DNA of 64,000 bases, from assembly GCF_902459685.1 (NCBI RefSeq), contig NZ_CABPSF010000008.1:124001-188000 (forward strand), read 5' to 3'. Source of the stretch: Pandoraea iniqua (GTDB lineage: Bacteria > Pseudomonadota > Gammaproteobacteria > Burkholderiales > Burkholderiaceae). Both the position numbers and the translations under genes were made by a program. A model generated the notes under the pieces. That model was not told the origin of the DNA, searched no databases, and worked only from the letters and a program-made list of their open reading frames with translations. This document shows positions 37,427 to 47,413 of this stretch, one piece after another; positions within the stretch are counted from its first letter, which is position 1; every line of letters starts with the position of its first letter.

Positions 37427-39049
37427 TTAGGCCGCCAGACGCTGCATCGCCACCGACGCGGTTTGCGTTCTCAGCGGACCTGACGCCGTCTCGAGATGCT
37501 GCCCCGTCGCCATCCGGAAGGCGGCCACGGCGGCATCGAGTTGATGGGCCTGATCTTCCATCGAAGCGGCTGCTGCGGCGGCTTGCTCCACCAGCGCGGC
37601 GTTCTGCTGCGTCACTTCATCCATCTGCGTGACTGCCCGGCTGACTTGTTCGATGCCGTGGCTCTGTTCGCTCGATGCGGCGGAAATCTCGCCCATGATG
37701 TCGGTCACGCGGCGCACGGCCTGCACCACATCGTGCATCGTCTGTCCGGCTTGCGCGACGAGGATCGAACCGTCTTGCACGCGGCCGTTCGACGCTTCGA
37801 TCAGTTCCTTGATTTCCTTCGCGGCGGCGGCGCTGCGCTGGGCGAGCGTACGCACTTCGCCGGCCACGACGGCAAACCCCCGGCCCTGTTCACCGGCCCG
37901 CGCAGCTTCCACGGCGGCGTTCAACGCCAGAATATTCGTCTGGAAGGCAATGCCGTCGATCACGCTGATGATGTCGACCACCTTGTTCGAACTCGACGAA
38001 ATGCCTTCCATCGTCGCCACCACCTGATCGACCACCTGTCCGCCGCGAACGGCGATGGACGAGGCACTCTCGGCGAGTTGGCTGGCCTGACGGGCGTTGT
38101 CGGCGTTCTGGCGCACGGTCGAGGTCAGTTGCTCCATCGACGATGCCGTCTCTTCGAGCGCTGCCGCTTGTTGCTCGGTACGTGCCGACAGATCCGTATT
38201 GCCTTCGGCGATCTCGCGCGCGGCGGTGGTGATCGCACCGGTGCCGCTGCGAATCCGTCCGATCATCTGTTGCAGATTGCCCTGCATGCGCTGCATCGCA
38301 TACAGCAGGCTGGCGCGGTCGCCCTGACGCAGCTTCACTTGGGTGAGCAGATCGCCGTCGGCGATGCGCGAGGCAATGTCGGCCGCGTATTCCGGCTCAC
38401 CGCCCAGACTGTCGCGCACGTTACGGATGATGAGCAGCATGACGGCGGAGACCGCCAGACCGATGACCGCCAGAATGGCACCCCAGCGCAGCAGCGCGCC
38501 GACAAAGGCGGCGTTGATGTCGTCGACGTAGACGCCGGTCGTCAGATACCAGTCCCACGGGGTATAGGCCCCCACGCGGCTGATCTTCTCGACGGGTTTG
38601 TCCGAGCCCGGCTTGGGCCAGAGATAGGTCACGAACGGATTGTCGGTGCGCGCAGCGGCGACGATGTCCGAGAACATGAGCTTGCCCGACGGGTCGCGGA
38701 ACTGGCTCATATCCTTGCCTTCGAGCTTCGGATTGACCGAGTTCAGCACGATCACCCGCTGCGAGTTCAAGATACCGAAATAGTTGTCGCCGTCGTAGCG
38801 GATCGCGCCGATCTGCTCGCGGGCGAGTTTCTGCGCATTGGGGACAGTCATTTCGCCGCGTTCGGCGCGCTCGGCGTAGTGTTTCACGAGACTGAGGCCC
38901 GAATCGACCACGTGGGTCAGCCCCGCGCGACGTTCGCTGAGCATCGTGTTGCGCTGTGCCCACGCGCCCCACACGGCCATCGCCAGCAGGCTGATCCACA
39001 TCAACCCGACGGCCGACCACAACTTCGCATTCAAACTCAATCGCTGCAT
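37427..39049 (-). CDS. Methyl-accepting chemotaxis protein
   Basis: 540 residues: membrane helix near residues 12-30, periplasmic cache domain (about 35-185, with [21 protein letters not shown] and [12 protein letters not shown]), second membrane helix ([18 protein letters not shown]), HAMP, then the cytoplasmic signalling domain. The hairpin tip region has [19 protein letters not shown], the CheA/CheW-binding consensus. The cache subtype (sCache_2) usually binds small carboxylates. No C-terminal NWETF-like pentapeptide for CheR docking is present. Confidence 0.92.
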   Translation of the reverse strand: MQRLSLNAKLWSAVGLMWISLLAMAVWGAWAQRNTMLSERRAGLTHVVDSGLSLVKHYAERAERGEMTVPNAQKLAREQIGAIRYDGDNYFGILNSQRVIVLNSVNPKLEGKDMSQFRDPSGKLMFSDIVAAARTDNPFVTYLWPKPGSDKPVEKISRVGAYTPWDWYLTTGVYVDDINAAFVGALLRWGAILAVIGLAVSAVMLLIIRNVRDSLGGEPEYAADIASRIADGDLLTQVKLRQGDRASLLYAMQRMQGNLQQMIGRIRSGTGAITTAAREIAEGNTDLSARTEQQAAALEETASSMEQLTSTVRQNADNARQASQLAESASSIAVRGGQVVDQVVATMEGISSSSNKVVDIISVIDGIAFQTNILALNAAVEAARAGEQGRGFAVVAGEVRTLAQRSAAAAKEIKELIEASNGRVQDGSILVAQAGQTMHDVVQAVRRVTDIMGEISAASSEQSHGIEQVSRAVTQMDEVTQQNAALVEQAAAAAASMEDQAHQLDAAVAAFRMATGQHLETASGPLRTQTASVAMQRLAA

Positions 39050-39242
39050 TACTTCGTCATCCCCACTCGTTCCGCTTAGGTGCTAGCTAGGTGCTTGCGC
39101 TGGCGGTGGCTGCCCTTGACGTCTCACAAGGGGGGAGACGTCCGGGCGGTCCGGTTGTGTATTGGTTATCAGTGCCCCTGATGAAGGCACCGACCGAACG
39201 TGTGGTAACGGCAGTCTGGCGGCGGACTTGAGCGGGAAGGGC

Positions 39243-39833
39243 TTACCCGTGAATCACGACGAGCAGTCCGCGCGCCACGGATTTGCCCGCGTTGCGGATC
39301 GCATGGGCGCGGTCGGCGGGGTAACGGGCGGTCTCGCCGGGCTTGGCACGGCGCAAGAACGTCTCGACTTCGATGTCCACCTGTCCGTCGAATACCGTGA
39401 AGTGCTCGCGGGTGCCCGGGTCATGCGGGTCGGAGACGAGCGCGGCACCCGGCTGGAGCGTGAGCTCGTACCACTCGTATTTCCCGGCCAGTTCCATTGG
39501 GCCAAGGATCTTCAACTGATAGGCATGTTCCGCGCCGGCCAGCGTGGGGATTTCGTGCTTGCCGATCACGCGCACCGGTTCCGGATCGCCGGCGGGTGCG
39601 CCGAGCAACTGGTCGAGCCGCACGCCCAGTGCGTTGGACAGCCGCCACGCCACGGCAATCGTCGGATTGGCCTTGTCGCGTTCGATCTGCGAGAGCATCG
39701 ACTTCGAGACGCCCGAGGCGCGCGAGAGGGTTTCCAGCGTCATGCCGCGCTCTTTGCGCAGCTGTTGAATCATGTCGCCGACCGGCGGCGGTGCCGTTGG
39801 CACGGACGCGGGCGTTGCGGGGGTGCTTGCCAT
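39243..39833 (-). CDS. XRE-family regulator with C-terminal cupin
   Basis: 196 residues: HTH at about 20-75 (LRKERGMTLETLSRASGVSK and SMLSQIERDKANPTIAVAW), then a cupin_2 domain (TREHFTVFDGQVDIEV, and ARYPADRAHAIRNAG near the end) that could bind a small metabolite. It is divergent from kbl-tdh, and paired palindromic sites fill the gap, so it probably controls threonine catabolism and itself. The effector could be an amino acid; this is inference. Confidence 0.88.
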   Translation of the reverse strand: MASTPATPASVPTAPPPVGDMIQQLRKERGMTLETLSRASGVSKSMLSQIERDKANPTIAVAWRLSNALGVRLDQLLGAPAGDPEPVRVIGKHEIPTLAGAEHAYQLKILGPMELAGKYEWYELTLQPGAALVSDPHDPGTREHFTVFDGQVDIEVETFLRRAKPGETARYPADRAHAIRNAGKSVARGLLVVIHG

Positions 39834-39857
39834 ATTCTTTCCGGGATATTAGAATTT

Positions 39858-39885
39858 TTCAATATATTGAAACTAGTTCAATATA
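39858..39885. promoter_or_regulatory. Putative operator of the XRE-cupin regulator
   Basis: TTCAATATATTGAA (39858-39871) is a perfect 14-bp palindrome, and TTCAATATA recurs at 39877-39885, 19 bp along. The sites occupy the AT-rich core of the divergent promoter, about 25 bp from the regulator start. Confidence 0.65.
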
Positions 39886-39961
39886 AAGTATAGTTTCCGC
39901 TAAGGTGAATGCCTGCATGGTAGCAGAGCGCACCGGCCGAACGACCGAGGAGAAGTACACG

Positions 39962-41179
39962 ATGACCGCACAAACCGCGGAAGCCCGCGAGGGCTTCTAC
40001 CAGCAACTGACCGAACGACTCGAAGACACGCGCCGCCAAGGCCTTTTCAAGCAGGAACGCGTGCTCATGTCGCGGCAGGGGCCGGAGGTCATGTGCGACG
40101 ACGGGGTGACCCGCATCAATCTGTGCGCCAACAACTATCTTGGCCTCTCGGGTAGCGAATCGCTGGTCAAGGCCGGTCAGAAGGCGCTCGAAGACTTCGG
40201 CTTCGGCCTGTCGTCGGTGCGCTTCATCTGCGGCACGCAAGGCCCGCACAAGGAGCTCGAGGCACGCATCGCCGCTTATCTGGGCACCGAAGACGCCATC
40301 CTGTACGCCGCCGCGTTCGACGCCAATGGCGGCGTGTTCGAACCGCTGTTCGACGAGCAGGACGCCATCATTTCCGACGCCCTGAACCACGCCTCGATCA
40401 TCGACGGCGTGCGGCTGTGTAAGGCGCAACGTCTGCGCTTCGCCCACAACGACATGGAAGATCTGGAGCGCCAGTTGCAGGCCGCTGCCGGGGCCCGTCA
40501 CCGCATCATCGTCACCGACGGTGTGTTCTCCATGGACGGCACGATTGCGCAGCTCGACCGCATCGTCGCGCTGGCCGAACAGTACGGCGCGCTCATCATG
40601 ATCGACGAGTGTCATGCGACCGGCTTCATGGGCGCGACCGGGCGCGGCACGCACGAACACCATGGCGTGATCGGTAAGATCGACATCATCACGGGCACGC
40701 TGGGCAAGGCGCTGGGCGGCGCGATGGGCGGCTTCACGGCCGGGCGCCGCGAAGTCATCGAGACGCTGCGTCAGCGCTCGCGTCCGTATCTCTTCTCGAA
40801 CAGTCTGGCGCCGGCCATCGTCGGCACGTCGCTGGCGGTTTTCGATGAACTGGAACACTCGTCGGCACGCCGCGAGCAATTGCATGAGAACACGGCGTTC
40901 TTCCGCCATGAAGTGGCCGCGCTGGGTTTCACGATCAAACCGGGCACGCACCCGATCGTGCCGGTGATGTTGTTCGACGCCACGCTGGCGCAAAGCTTCG
41001 CGCAACGTCTTTACGAACTGGGCGTGATCGCCACGGGCTTCTTTTATCCGGTGGTGCCGCAGGGGCAGGCGCGCGTGCGCGTGCAACTCTCGGCGGCCCA
41101 CACGCGTGAACAACTCACGCGCGCGCTGGCCGCCTTTGCGCAGGCCGGTAACGAACTCGGCATTCTCAAGCAAGGTTGA
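39962..41179 (+). CDS. kbl: 2-amino-3-ketobutyrate CoA ligase (glycine C-acetyltransferase)
   Basis: A 405-residue PLP enzyme that cleaves 2-amino-3-ketobutyrate with CoA to glycine and acetyl-CoA. Markers: NNYLGLSG, SSVRFICGTQGPHKELE, the cofactor Asp region MIDECHATGFMG, and the PLP-lysine in ITGTLGKALGGAMGG. The start at 39962 has GAGGAG at good spacing; the open frame to 39905 is not conserved. The stop is 2 bp before the dehydrogenase gene, giving a tight two-gene operon for threonine degradation. Confidence 0.96.
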   Translation: MTAQTAEAREGFYQQLTERLEDTRRQGLFKQERVLMSRQGPEVMCDDGVTRINLCANNYLGLSGSESLVKAGQKALEDFGFGLSSVRFICGTQGPHKELEARIAAYLGTEDAILYAAAFDANGGVFEPLFDEQDAIISDALNHASIIDGVRLCKAQRLRFAHNDMEDLERQLQAAAGARHRIIVTDGVFSMDGTIAQLDRIVALAEQYGALIMIDECHATGFMGATGRGTHEHHGVIGKIDIITGTLGKALGGAMGGFTAGRREVIETLRQRSRPYLFSNSLAPAIVGTSLAVFDELEHSSARREQLHENTAFFRHEVAALGFTIKPGTHPIVPVMLFDATLAQSFAQRLYELGVIATGFFYPVVPQGQARVRVQLSAAHTREQLTRALAAFAQAGNELGILKQG

Positions 41180-41181
41180 AC

Positions 41182-42156
41182 ATGGAACGGATCCTCATCA
41201 TTGGCGCCAACGGGCAGATCGGCAGCGAACTCGTCGAAGCCTTGGCCGCGCAGTACGGCAAAGAGAATGTCGTGGCGACAGATATCGCACCGGGGCCGTC
41301 GCGCCATCCGGTGCATTACGAGACCCTCGACGTGCTCGATGCGGCGCGTCTGGCCGCCCTCGTCGAGCGCTTCGGCATCACGCAGATCTTCCATCTGGCG
41401 GCGCTGCTGTCGGCCACGGGCGAAACCCGTCCGTTGCAGGCATGGACGCTCAACATGAACGGCCTGCTCAACGTGCTGGAACTGGCCCGCGAGCATCAGT
41501 CGCGCAAGGGCTTGCGCGTGTTCTGGCCGTCGTCGATCGCCGCGTTCGGGCCGCACACGCCGGCCGTTGAAACGCCGCAACTCGCGATCATGGACCCGAC
41601 GACCATGTACGGCATCAGCAAGCAGGCGGGTGAGCGGCTGTGCGAGTACTACCACGCGAAGTTCGGTGTGGACGTGCGCAGCCTGCGCTACCCGGGTGTC
41701 ATCAGCTACAAGACGCCCCCGGGCGGTGGCACCACCGACTACGCGATCGATATCTTCCAGTCGGCGCGCCGAGGCGAGACATACACGTGCTTCCTGAAGG
41801 AAGACGCCACGCTGCCCATGATTTATATGCCCGACGCCGTGCGCGCCACGCTCGAATTGATGAACGCGGACGCATCGCGCTTGCGCGTGCGCTCGTCGTA
41901 TAACGTGGCGGGGGTGAGCTTCGATCCGGCGACGCTGGCGGCGGCGATCGAGCGTCGTGTGCCGGGCTTCACGGTGAAGTACGCGCCGGACTTCCGTCAG
42001 GCGATTGCCGAGACGTGGCCGCATACGCTCGACGACACGCACGCGCGCTACGACTGGGGCTGGCAGCCGGCGTTCGGTCTGGAGGCGATGGTGGACGACA
42101 TGCTCGCGAATGTTCCCCTCGACTGGCATGCGCCGGCCTTGGGAAACGCCGCCTGA
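41182..42156 (+). CDS. SDR-type L-threonine 3-dehydrogenase
   Basis: A 324-residue extended short-chain dehydrogenase: NAD-binding IIGANGQIGSELVEAL at the N-terminus and YGISKQAGE catalytic Tyr-x3-Lys near residue 145. It resembles UDP-galactose epimerase, but the RYPGVISYKTPPGGGTTDYA segment and the position after kbl point to the epimerase-like threonine dehydrogenases of Cupriavidus and Flavobacterium rather than the zinc-type Tdh. It makes 2-amino-3-ketobutyrate for Kbl. ATG 41182 is preferred over TTG 41176. Confidence 0.9.
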   Translation: MERILIIGANGQIGSELVEALAAQYGKENVVATDIAPGPSRHPVHYETLDVLDAARLAALVERFGITQIFHLAALLSATGETRPLQAWTLNMNGLLNVLELAREHQSRKGLRVFWPSSIAAFGPHTPAVETPQLAIMDPTTMYGISKQAGERLCEYYHAKFGVDVRSLRYPGVISYKTPPGGGTTDYAIDIFQSARRGETYTCFLKEDATLPMIYMPDAVRATLELMNADASRLRVRSSYNVAGVSFDPATLAAAIERRVPGFTVKYAPDFRQAIAETWPHTLDDTHARYDWGWQPAFGLEAMVDDMLANVPLDWHAPALGNAA

Positions 42157-42240
42157 AGGGCACGAGAGGGAGGAAGCGGCCGCGTCGTGATTGACGGGGC
42201 CGTGCTTCGGGGCCTTACGGCTGAGCCTTACTTCCGGGCC

Positions 42241-42384
42241 TTACTTCGGGTGATGTACCGCGTAGTAGACCAGCGCGGCGATGACCGCAAAGGTGACGGC
42301 CATGCCGCGACGGCGCCAGCGATAGCCAGTAGTGAAGGTGATGGCGCGTCCCCGGCCTTCTTCTTTCGAATGGTAGTAGCTCAT
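42241..42384 (-). CDS. Small membrane protein, hypothetical
   Basis: A 47-residue ORF (MSYYHSKEEGRGRAITFTTG at the start) with one hydrophobic helix, MAVTFAVIAALVYYAV, preceded by an Arg-rich patch (RWRRRG) that would stay in the cytosol. The layout is that of a small single-pass membrane protein. I recognise no family and the ribosome-binding site is weak. Confidence 0.45.
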   Translation of the reverse strand: MSYYHSKEEGRGRAITFTTGYRWRRRGMAVTFAVIAALVYYAVHHPK

Positions 42385-42851
42385 AGTGCGTATCTCGGGT
42401 CTTCTGACACACGGTCTCTGCCGCGGATGGGATCTGCGCGAAGGCTTGTCGCAGCGCCCCCCGGCGCGTGACAGGCAGATCCTTGACTGATTATGCGACC
42501 GCACAAAAACGACCGCTAATCAGTATCTACACTGATAGGTGTGGCCTTTTTGACACGGTCAGGTCGCCGTCCCATGCGTTTCGACGCCATCCTCGGGATC
42601 GACCAACCTCTTCTTCCCTCCACACTTGCGCAGTCCTCACGCTCGCCCATCAAGGCCGCCCATGCGTTGGCCGGGGCAAGTGCGCATAGGTCTCTCGAAT
42701 CGCGAGATTTTTGAATCTCGAAGACCACAAAAAATCCACGGTTGCCCGCTTGCGCACCACGTCACGCGCTGAAACAATGCCTGAAAACGGTGGCCGCGCT
42801 GACGGCCATTGCCGAGTCGTCGTTGAGTTCACGCCTGGGGAGGGCCGTGCC
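42385..42851. other. Intergenic region before the outer-membrane barrel gene
   Basis: About 470 bp without a supported gene. It contains a hairpin CGAGATT-TTTG-AATCTCG (42703-42720, 7-bp perfect stem) about 130 bp upstream of the barrel gene. Its role is unknown. Confidence 0.5.
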
Positions 42852-43745
42852 ATGACGCCGAAGACGCGCCGCACCATCGATTGCGGCCAACGCGGAGCCG
42901 CCGCTGCAAGTCACGCGGCCACCGCCATTGCATTGGTTGCCGCGACTTTGATGGCGAGCAACGTCCATGCGCAGGAAGCCATGCTGCGCGCCAACAATCA
43001 GGTCTGGGTCGACGGCGGGGTGCAGCAACTGCACTACTGGGAGAACATCGGTGGGGGCAAAAGCGATTCCGAGCGAGGCACCACTGCCGCGTTCGGGCTC
43101 GGCGCATCCACACAGCATCAGCTGTTCGGGATTTCCAATCTGTATTTCAGTGGTCAGGTGCGCGTTGCCCACGGCAACACGGATTACGGCGGCTATTTGC
43201 AGGATCCGACGGGCCGCGTCGTGCTGCCGAACTACCAGATGAGTACGCGCTCCACCGCGACCGACGTCACGCTCAAGGCGGGCAAGGCGCTGCCGTTCAT
43301 GCTCGGCACGTGGCACGCGCAAGTCGTCCCGTACGTGAGCTACAGCTATCGCGATTGGATTCGAGACAGCAGCCGCGACCCGTATGGTTTCTATGAGCGG
43401 TATCGCCACCACGTCGTGGGCGGCGGTCTGATGGGCCAGCTCGAAGTCACCTCGAAACTGGTGGCGACGGCCGATGTGCGGGCCGGCGCGGTCCTTGGCG
43501 CCTCGATGACGCTGGCGGGCTCGCAGAACACGTTCACGCTGGGCAGCAAGCCGGTGGTCGTGGCGGGCTTTGGTCTGGACTACGCGGTGACGCGCAACTT
43601 CCACGTGAATACCACCTACGAGTGGTCGCGCTTCCAGTACGGCCGCTCCGACGTGACGCAGGTGTCGCCGGGCGTCAACGCCTACGAACCCGATTCGAAG
43701 ACGATCAACCAGACGTGGATGATCGGCGTGGGGTACGCGTTCTGA
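42852..43745 (+). CDS. Outer-membrane beta-barrel protein
   Basis: 297 residues with a signal peptide (ATAIALVAATLMASNVHAQ, cleavage near residue 40). Alternating hydrophobic/polar strands follow, and the C-terminus NQTWMIGVGYAF ends in Phe as BAM substrates do. Strand-like segments such as YFSGQVRVAHGNTDYGGYLQ and VVPYVSYSYRDWIRD suggest an 8- to 12-strand barrel of the OmpW/opacity type. Function is unknown. ATG 42852 is chosen because the signal peptide begins there and GGGAGGG precedes it. Confidence 0.78.
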   Translation: MTPKTRRTIDCGQRGAAAASHAATAIALVAATLMASNVHAQEAMLRANNQVWVDGGVQQLHYWENIGGGKSDSERGTTAAFGLGASTQHQLFGISNLYFSGQVRVAHGNTDYGGYLQDPTGRVVLPNYQMSTRSTATDVTLKAGKALPFMLGTWHAQVVPYVSYSYRDWIRDSSRDPYGFYERYRHHVVGGGLMGQLEVTSKLVATADVRAGAVLGASMTLAGSQNTFTLGSKPVVVAGFGLDYAVTRNFHVNTTYEWSRFQYGRSDVTQVSPGVNAYEPDSKTINQTWMIGVGYAF

Positions 43746-43777
43746 GCCTCGTTGTGAACCCCGACCCGGAAACGAAA

Positions 43778-43812
43778 ACGCCGCGGGGACTGGCGTCCTG
43801 CGCGGCGTAAAA
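43778..43812 (-). terminator. Intrinsic terminator of the NrtD-like ABC operon
   Basis: ACGCCGCG plus GGAC pairs with GTCC plus CGCGGCGT around TGGC. The T-rich tract (TTTTCGTTT) follows on the minus strand, downstream of the ABC ATPase. Confidence 0.75.
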
Positions 43813-43873
43813 CCCTGCGGTCAATGTTCGTCGGATCGTCGCTACCGGCGCCGATCCGCGCGAACGATCACGC

Positions 43874-45190
43874 TCAGGTCGCGCCTTCCACGTCCTCGAG
43901 ACTGAACGTCTCGGTGTGGTCGTTGTACGAGAAGATCTCGGCGTAACGGCCCCAGTTGATGGCCGTATCGAGCGTTTCCTGCGCGAGATCGTCCGACATC
44001 GAATCTTCCAGTTCCTGTTCGAAACGCACGCGCGGGGCGCGCCCGCCACGACGTTCCTGCAACACGGCGCGAATCTTCGCGGCGAGCGGCACGTGACGCA
44101 GCAGATGCTCGGCGAACAGCACCTTGCGCTCCTGCGTGCTCACATCCACAAAACGCTTGCCGGCCGCCGTCAGCAGCAGGTCGCCTTCCTTGAGTTCCGC
44201 AAAGCCCAACTGGTCGAGAATTTCCGCCACCGGGAACAGATCGTCGACTTCGAGCAGCAGCGTCTGCGCGATATCCGGCAAGTCGGCGCGGCCGTTGTAG
44301 GGCGGCCCCGCCAGCGCTTCGAGCAGACCGGCCATCAGGTTGGTCGACACCTCGTGCAGCGGGCTCGACAGTTCCAGCGGCATCTTCTGCGTGGTGTGCG
44401 CGTTACGGCGCGAGGTCATCAGCGCGTAGATCTCGTCCACCATCTTGCGGAAGGCGGGGTCGAGACGATTACGGCGGTGCGGGAACGGCACCTTGATCTC
44501 GGCCACCACGCGCCCCGGGTTCGACGACAGCACCAGAATGCGGTCGCACATGAACACGGCTTCTTCAATGTTGTGCGTGACGATCAGGATCGACTTGATC
44601 GGCAGCTGGCGCTGGCTCCACAGGTCGAGCAGGTCGGTACGTAGCGTTTCGGCGGTCAGCACGTCGAGCGCGGAGAACGGCTCGTCCATGAGCAGCAGCG
44701 TGGGGTTGACCACCAGCGCACGGGCGAAGCCCACGCGTTGGCGCATGCCACCCGAGAGTTCGCGCGGATAGGCGTTCTCGAAGCCGTCCAGACCGATCAG
44801 GTCGATGGCCGCGAGCGCACGCTTGCGGCGCTCTTTCGGCTCGACGCCAAGCGCTTCGAGACCGGCTTCCACGTTTTGCAGCACGGTCAGCCACGGGAAC
44901 AGTGCGAAGGTCTGGAACACCATCGCCACGCCTTCGGGCGGGCCTTCGAGCGGCTCGCCGAGATAGCGGATGTCGCCCGAGCTGGGCTGGATCAGGCCGG
45001 CGATGATGCGCAGCAACGTCGACTTGCCCGAGCCCGAGCGGCCGAGCATGCCGACGATTTCGCCTTCATGCAGTTGCAGGTTCACGCCATCGAGCACCTG
45101 ACGCTCGTCGCTGCCCTTGCGGAAACCGCGACTGACATTGGCGAGCGAGAAGATCTCTTTTCCGACGGTCGGTTGGGTATCGTTCGGCAT
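43874..45190 (-). CDS. Nitrate/sulfonate/bicarbonate-type ABC ATPase with C-terminal AAA-associated domain
   Basis: 438 residues. The first ~260 are an NrtD/SsuB-like ATPase: Walker A MLGRSGSGKST, signature ELSGGMRQRVGFARAL, Walker B TLLLMDEPFSALD. The remaining ~170 residues are the extra domain seen in a branch of these ATPases (DIAQTLLLEVDDLFPVAEIL; LDTAINWGRYAEIFSYNDHT). ATG 45190 has AAGGGA at 6 nt; GTG 45193 is possible. It follows the double permease by 10 bp. No substrate-binding protein is encoded nearby, so the substrate is open. Confidence 0.88.
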   Translation of the reverse strand: MPNDTQPTVGKEIFSLANVSRGFRKGSDERQVLDGVNLQLHEGEIVGMLGRSGSGKSTLLRIIAGLIQPSSGDIRYLGEPLEGPPEGVAMVFQTFALFPWLTVLQNVEAGLEALGVEPKERRKRALAAIDLIGLDGFENAYPRELSGGMRQRVGFARALVVNPTLLLMDEPFSALDVLTAETLRTDLLDLWSQRQLPIKSILIVTHNIEEAVFMCDRILVLSSNPGRVVAEIKVPFPHRRNRLDPAFRKMVDEIYALMTSRRNAHTTQKMPLELSSPLHEVSTNLMAGLLEALAGPPYNGRADLPDIAQTLLLEVDDLFPVAEILDQLGFAELKEGDLLLTAAGKRFVDVSTQERKVLFAEHLLRHVPLAAKIRAVLQERRGGRAPRVRFEQELEDSMSDDLAQETLDTAINWGRYAEIFSYNDHTETFSLEDVEGAT

Positions 45191-45200
45191 CACGGTCCCT

Positions 45201-46940
45201 TCAATTCAGGCGAAGCTTGTTTTCGGCGATGGCGTACATCGGACGCCACAGCAAGCGGTTGAACAGTACGACGAACAGCGCCATCACGGCGATGCCCAGC
45301 AGAATGCGCGGATAGTCGCCGGCCGCCGTCGTTTGCGCGATATAGGCGCCCAGACCGTGCGCGGCGAGCTTGTCGTCGCCCCATTGCACGTATTCCGAGA
45401 CGATCGACGCGTTCCATGCGCCGCCCGAGGCGGTAATCGCGCCCGTCACGTAGTACGGGAAGATGCCCGGCAGCATGATCTGACGCCACCATTGCCAGCC
45501 GCGGATGCGGAAGTTGGTCGCGGCTTCCTTGAAATCGTTCGGGAAGGTGGTCGCGCCGGCAATCACGTTGAACAGGATGTACCACTGCGTGCCGAGCACG
45601 ATCAACGGCGAGAGCCAGATGTCGGGGTTGGCGTGGAAATGCACGATCGCCACCACGAAGATCGGGAACAGCAGGTTCGCCGGGAAGGCCGCGAGGAACT
45701 GCGCGAGCGGCTGAATCCGTTCGGCGAGCTTGGGTCGCAGGCCGATCAGCACGCCCAGCGGCACCCACACGACCGACGCCACGGCGATGAGCACCATCAC
45801 GCGCACCAGCGTGATCAGGCCCAGACCGAACACCCGCAGGATTTCGGAAAAGCCGACTTCGGCCAGCACGAACGCCACGATCTTCCACGCGGCGAACACG
45901 CTGAGCCCGACCAGCACCGCCGCCCAGATCCAGTCGATCACGCGAGACAGCGGCGAATTCGATTCGGAATGGATGGCGGCCGGCAGCGAGATCGGCATGC
46001 GCGCCCGGGCGATCGTGCGCAGCAGCTTGCCGAACGGGCGCAGCAGGTACTGAATCGCACGGGTGCGTTGAATCATGTTCAGCACCCACGACTCGGGAGC
46101 GGCCTGCGAGACCGTGTCTTCCAGCCGGAATTTGTCCGACCACGCGACCATCGGGCGGAACAGGAACTGGTCGTAAATCAGGATGACGATCGTCATCGCA
46201 AGAATCACCCAGCCCACGGCGTGCAGATCGCGTTGGATGATAGCGGTGGCCAGATAGGCACCGATGCCCGGCAGCGTGACCGTCTTGTCGCCCACGGTGA
46301 TGGCTTCGGACGCCACCACGAAGAACCAGCCGCCCGACATGCTCATCATCATGTTCCAGATGAGGCCGGGCATCGAGTAGGGCACGTCGAGCTTCCAGAA
46401 GCGCTGCCACGGCGAGAGCCGCAGGTTCACCGAGACTTCGGCGAGATCGCGTGGCTGGGTTCGCATCGACTGGTAGAACGAGAACGTCATGTTCCACGCC
46501 TGACTCGTGAAGATCGCGAATATCGCGGCGCACTCGGCGCCCAGCACGCGCCCGGGGAAGAGCGCGAGGAAGAACGTGACCGTGAACGAGATGTAGCCCA
46601 GCACCGGCACCGACTGGAGGATGTCGAGCATCGGCACGAGCAGCTTCTCGGCGCGGCGGCTCTTGGCGGCGAGCGTGCCGTAGATCAGCGTGAAGATCAG
46701 CGAGGCGACCATCGCGGCGAGCATGCGCAGGGTGGTGCGTAGCGCGTACTCGGGCAGATTGGATGGGTCGAGCGAGATGACTTCGGTTTGCAGATCGGCC
46801 AGCGGGGCCCAAGTCTGGCGAATGCCTGAAGAACTGACCATCAGAAAGCCGATGATGATCGGGAAGGCAATGAAATCCCAGCGGTTGGGCAGCAGGCGTC
46901 GCGCGGTGGCGGGAATGAACGGTCGGGCTACGCGCGGCAT
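45201..46940 (-). CDS. Fused double ABC permease (BPD transport family)
   Basis: 579 residues made of two binding-protein-dependent permease domains in tandem. Domain 1 (about 15-280) has the coupling loop RDLAEVSVNLRLSPWQRFWK and domain 2 (about 350-575) has the loop EAATNFRIRGWQWWRQIMLP. Each has five to six membrane helices, so one chain may form the whole channel. The start at 46940 has a GAGG site; the open frame to 47036 is not permease-like. Co-transcribed with the ATPase. Confidence 0.87.
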   Translation of the reverse strand: MPRVARPFIPATARRLLPNRWDFIAFPIIIGFLMVSSSGIRQTWAPLADLQTEVISLDPSNLPEYALRTTLRMLAAMVASLIFTLIYGTLAAKSRRAEKLLVPMLDILQSVPVLGYISFTVTFFLALFPGRVLGAECAAIFAIFTSQAWNMTFSFYQSMRTQPRDLAEVSVNLRLSPWQRFWKLDVPYSMPGLIWNMMMSMSGGWFFVVASEAITVGDKTVTLPGIGAYLATAIIQRDLHAVGWVILAMTIVILIYDQFLFRPMVAWSDKFRLEDTVSQAAPESWVLNMIQRTRAIQYLLRPFGKLLRTIARARMPISLPAAIHSESNSPLSRVIDWIWAAVLVGLSVFAAWKIVAFVLAEVGFSEILRVFGLGLITLVRVMVLIAVASVVWVPLGVLIGLRPKLAERIQPLAQFLAAFPANLLFPIFVVAIVHFHANPDIWLSPLIVLGTQWYILFNVIAGATTFPNDFKEAATNFRIRGWQWWRQIMLPGIFPYYVTGAITASGGAWNASIVSEYVQWGDDKLAAHGLGAYIAQTTAAGDYPRILLGIAVMALFVVLFNRLLWRPMYAIAENKLRLN

Positions 46941-47413
46941 CAGGACCTCGTGATTTTGAGGGGTCGGACGAACAACGGACTCGGCGTCGGCATGCGGCAG
47001 GGCGGCAATAGGGCCAGCGATCGCGCACGTGCACATGGACGGCAGCGGATGCTACCAGATTGACCCGCAAAATGATGTTAAAGCGACCGCAACGGGCTGG
47101 CAAACTGCGCTCGCCATTTGCCGACTGTGGTTTTTATGCTGCACTGCCGCAGTTATGGTTTCGATGGATAAGACGGCCGGCGAAGGCCGTTTCGGAAGCT
47201 TCGGTACCGCCTGTAGAAATTGTCACATTTACGTCGCTCCGGGATGTGAACTTTGCGTCACTTGGAAGGCCGAATCCCCGCGGCTTGCTTCGTGCCGTGC
47301 GGTGGTGTAGTGTGCACCGCTTGTTCGGGCCGCCGGTACTCGATGTACGTCATGTATAAAGGACCGCCTGGCCGACCCGCCCCCCAATTTTAAGAACAGC
47401 AAGGAAGCGCCGA
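46941..47413. other. Divergent promoter region without a gene
   Basis: About 470 bp between the ABC permease (minus) and the TPR gene (plus), presumably holding both promoters. I see no clear operator or structured element apart from a short GGCCGGCGAAGGCC hairpin near 47175. Confidence 0.5.
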
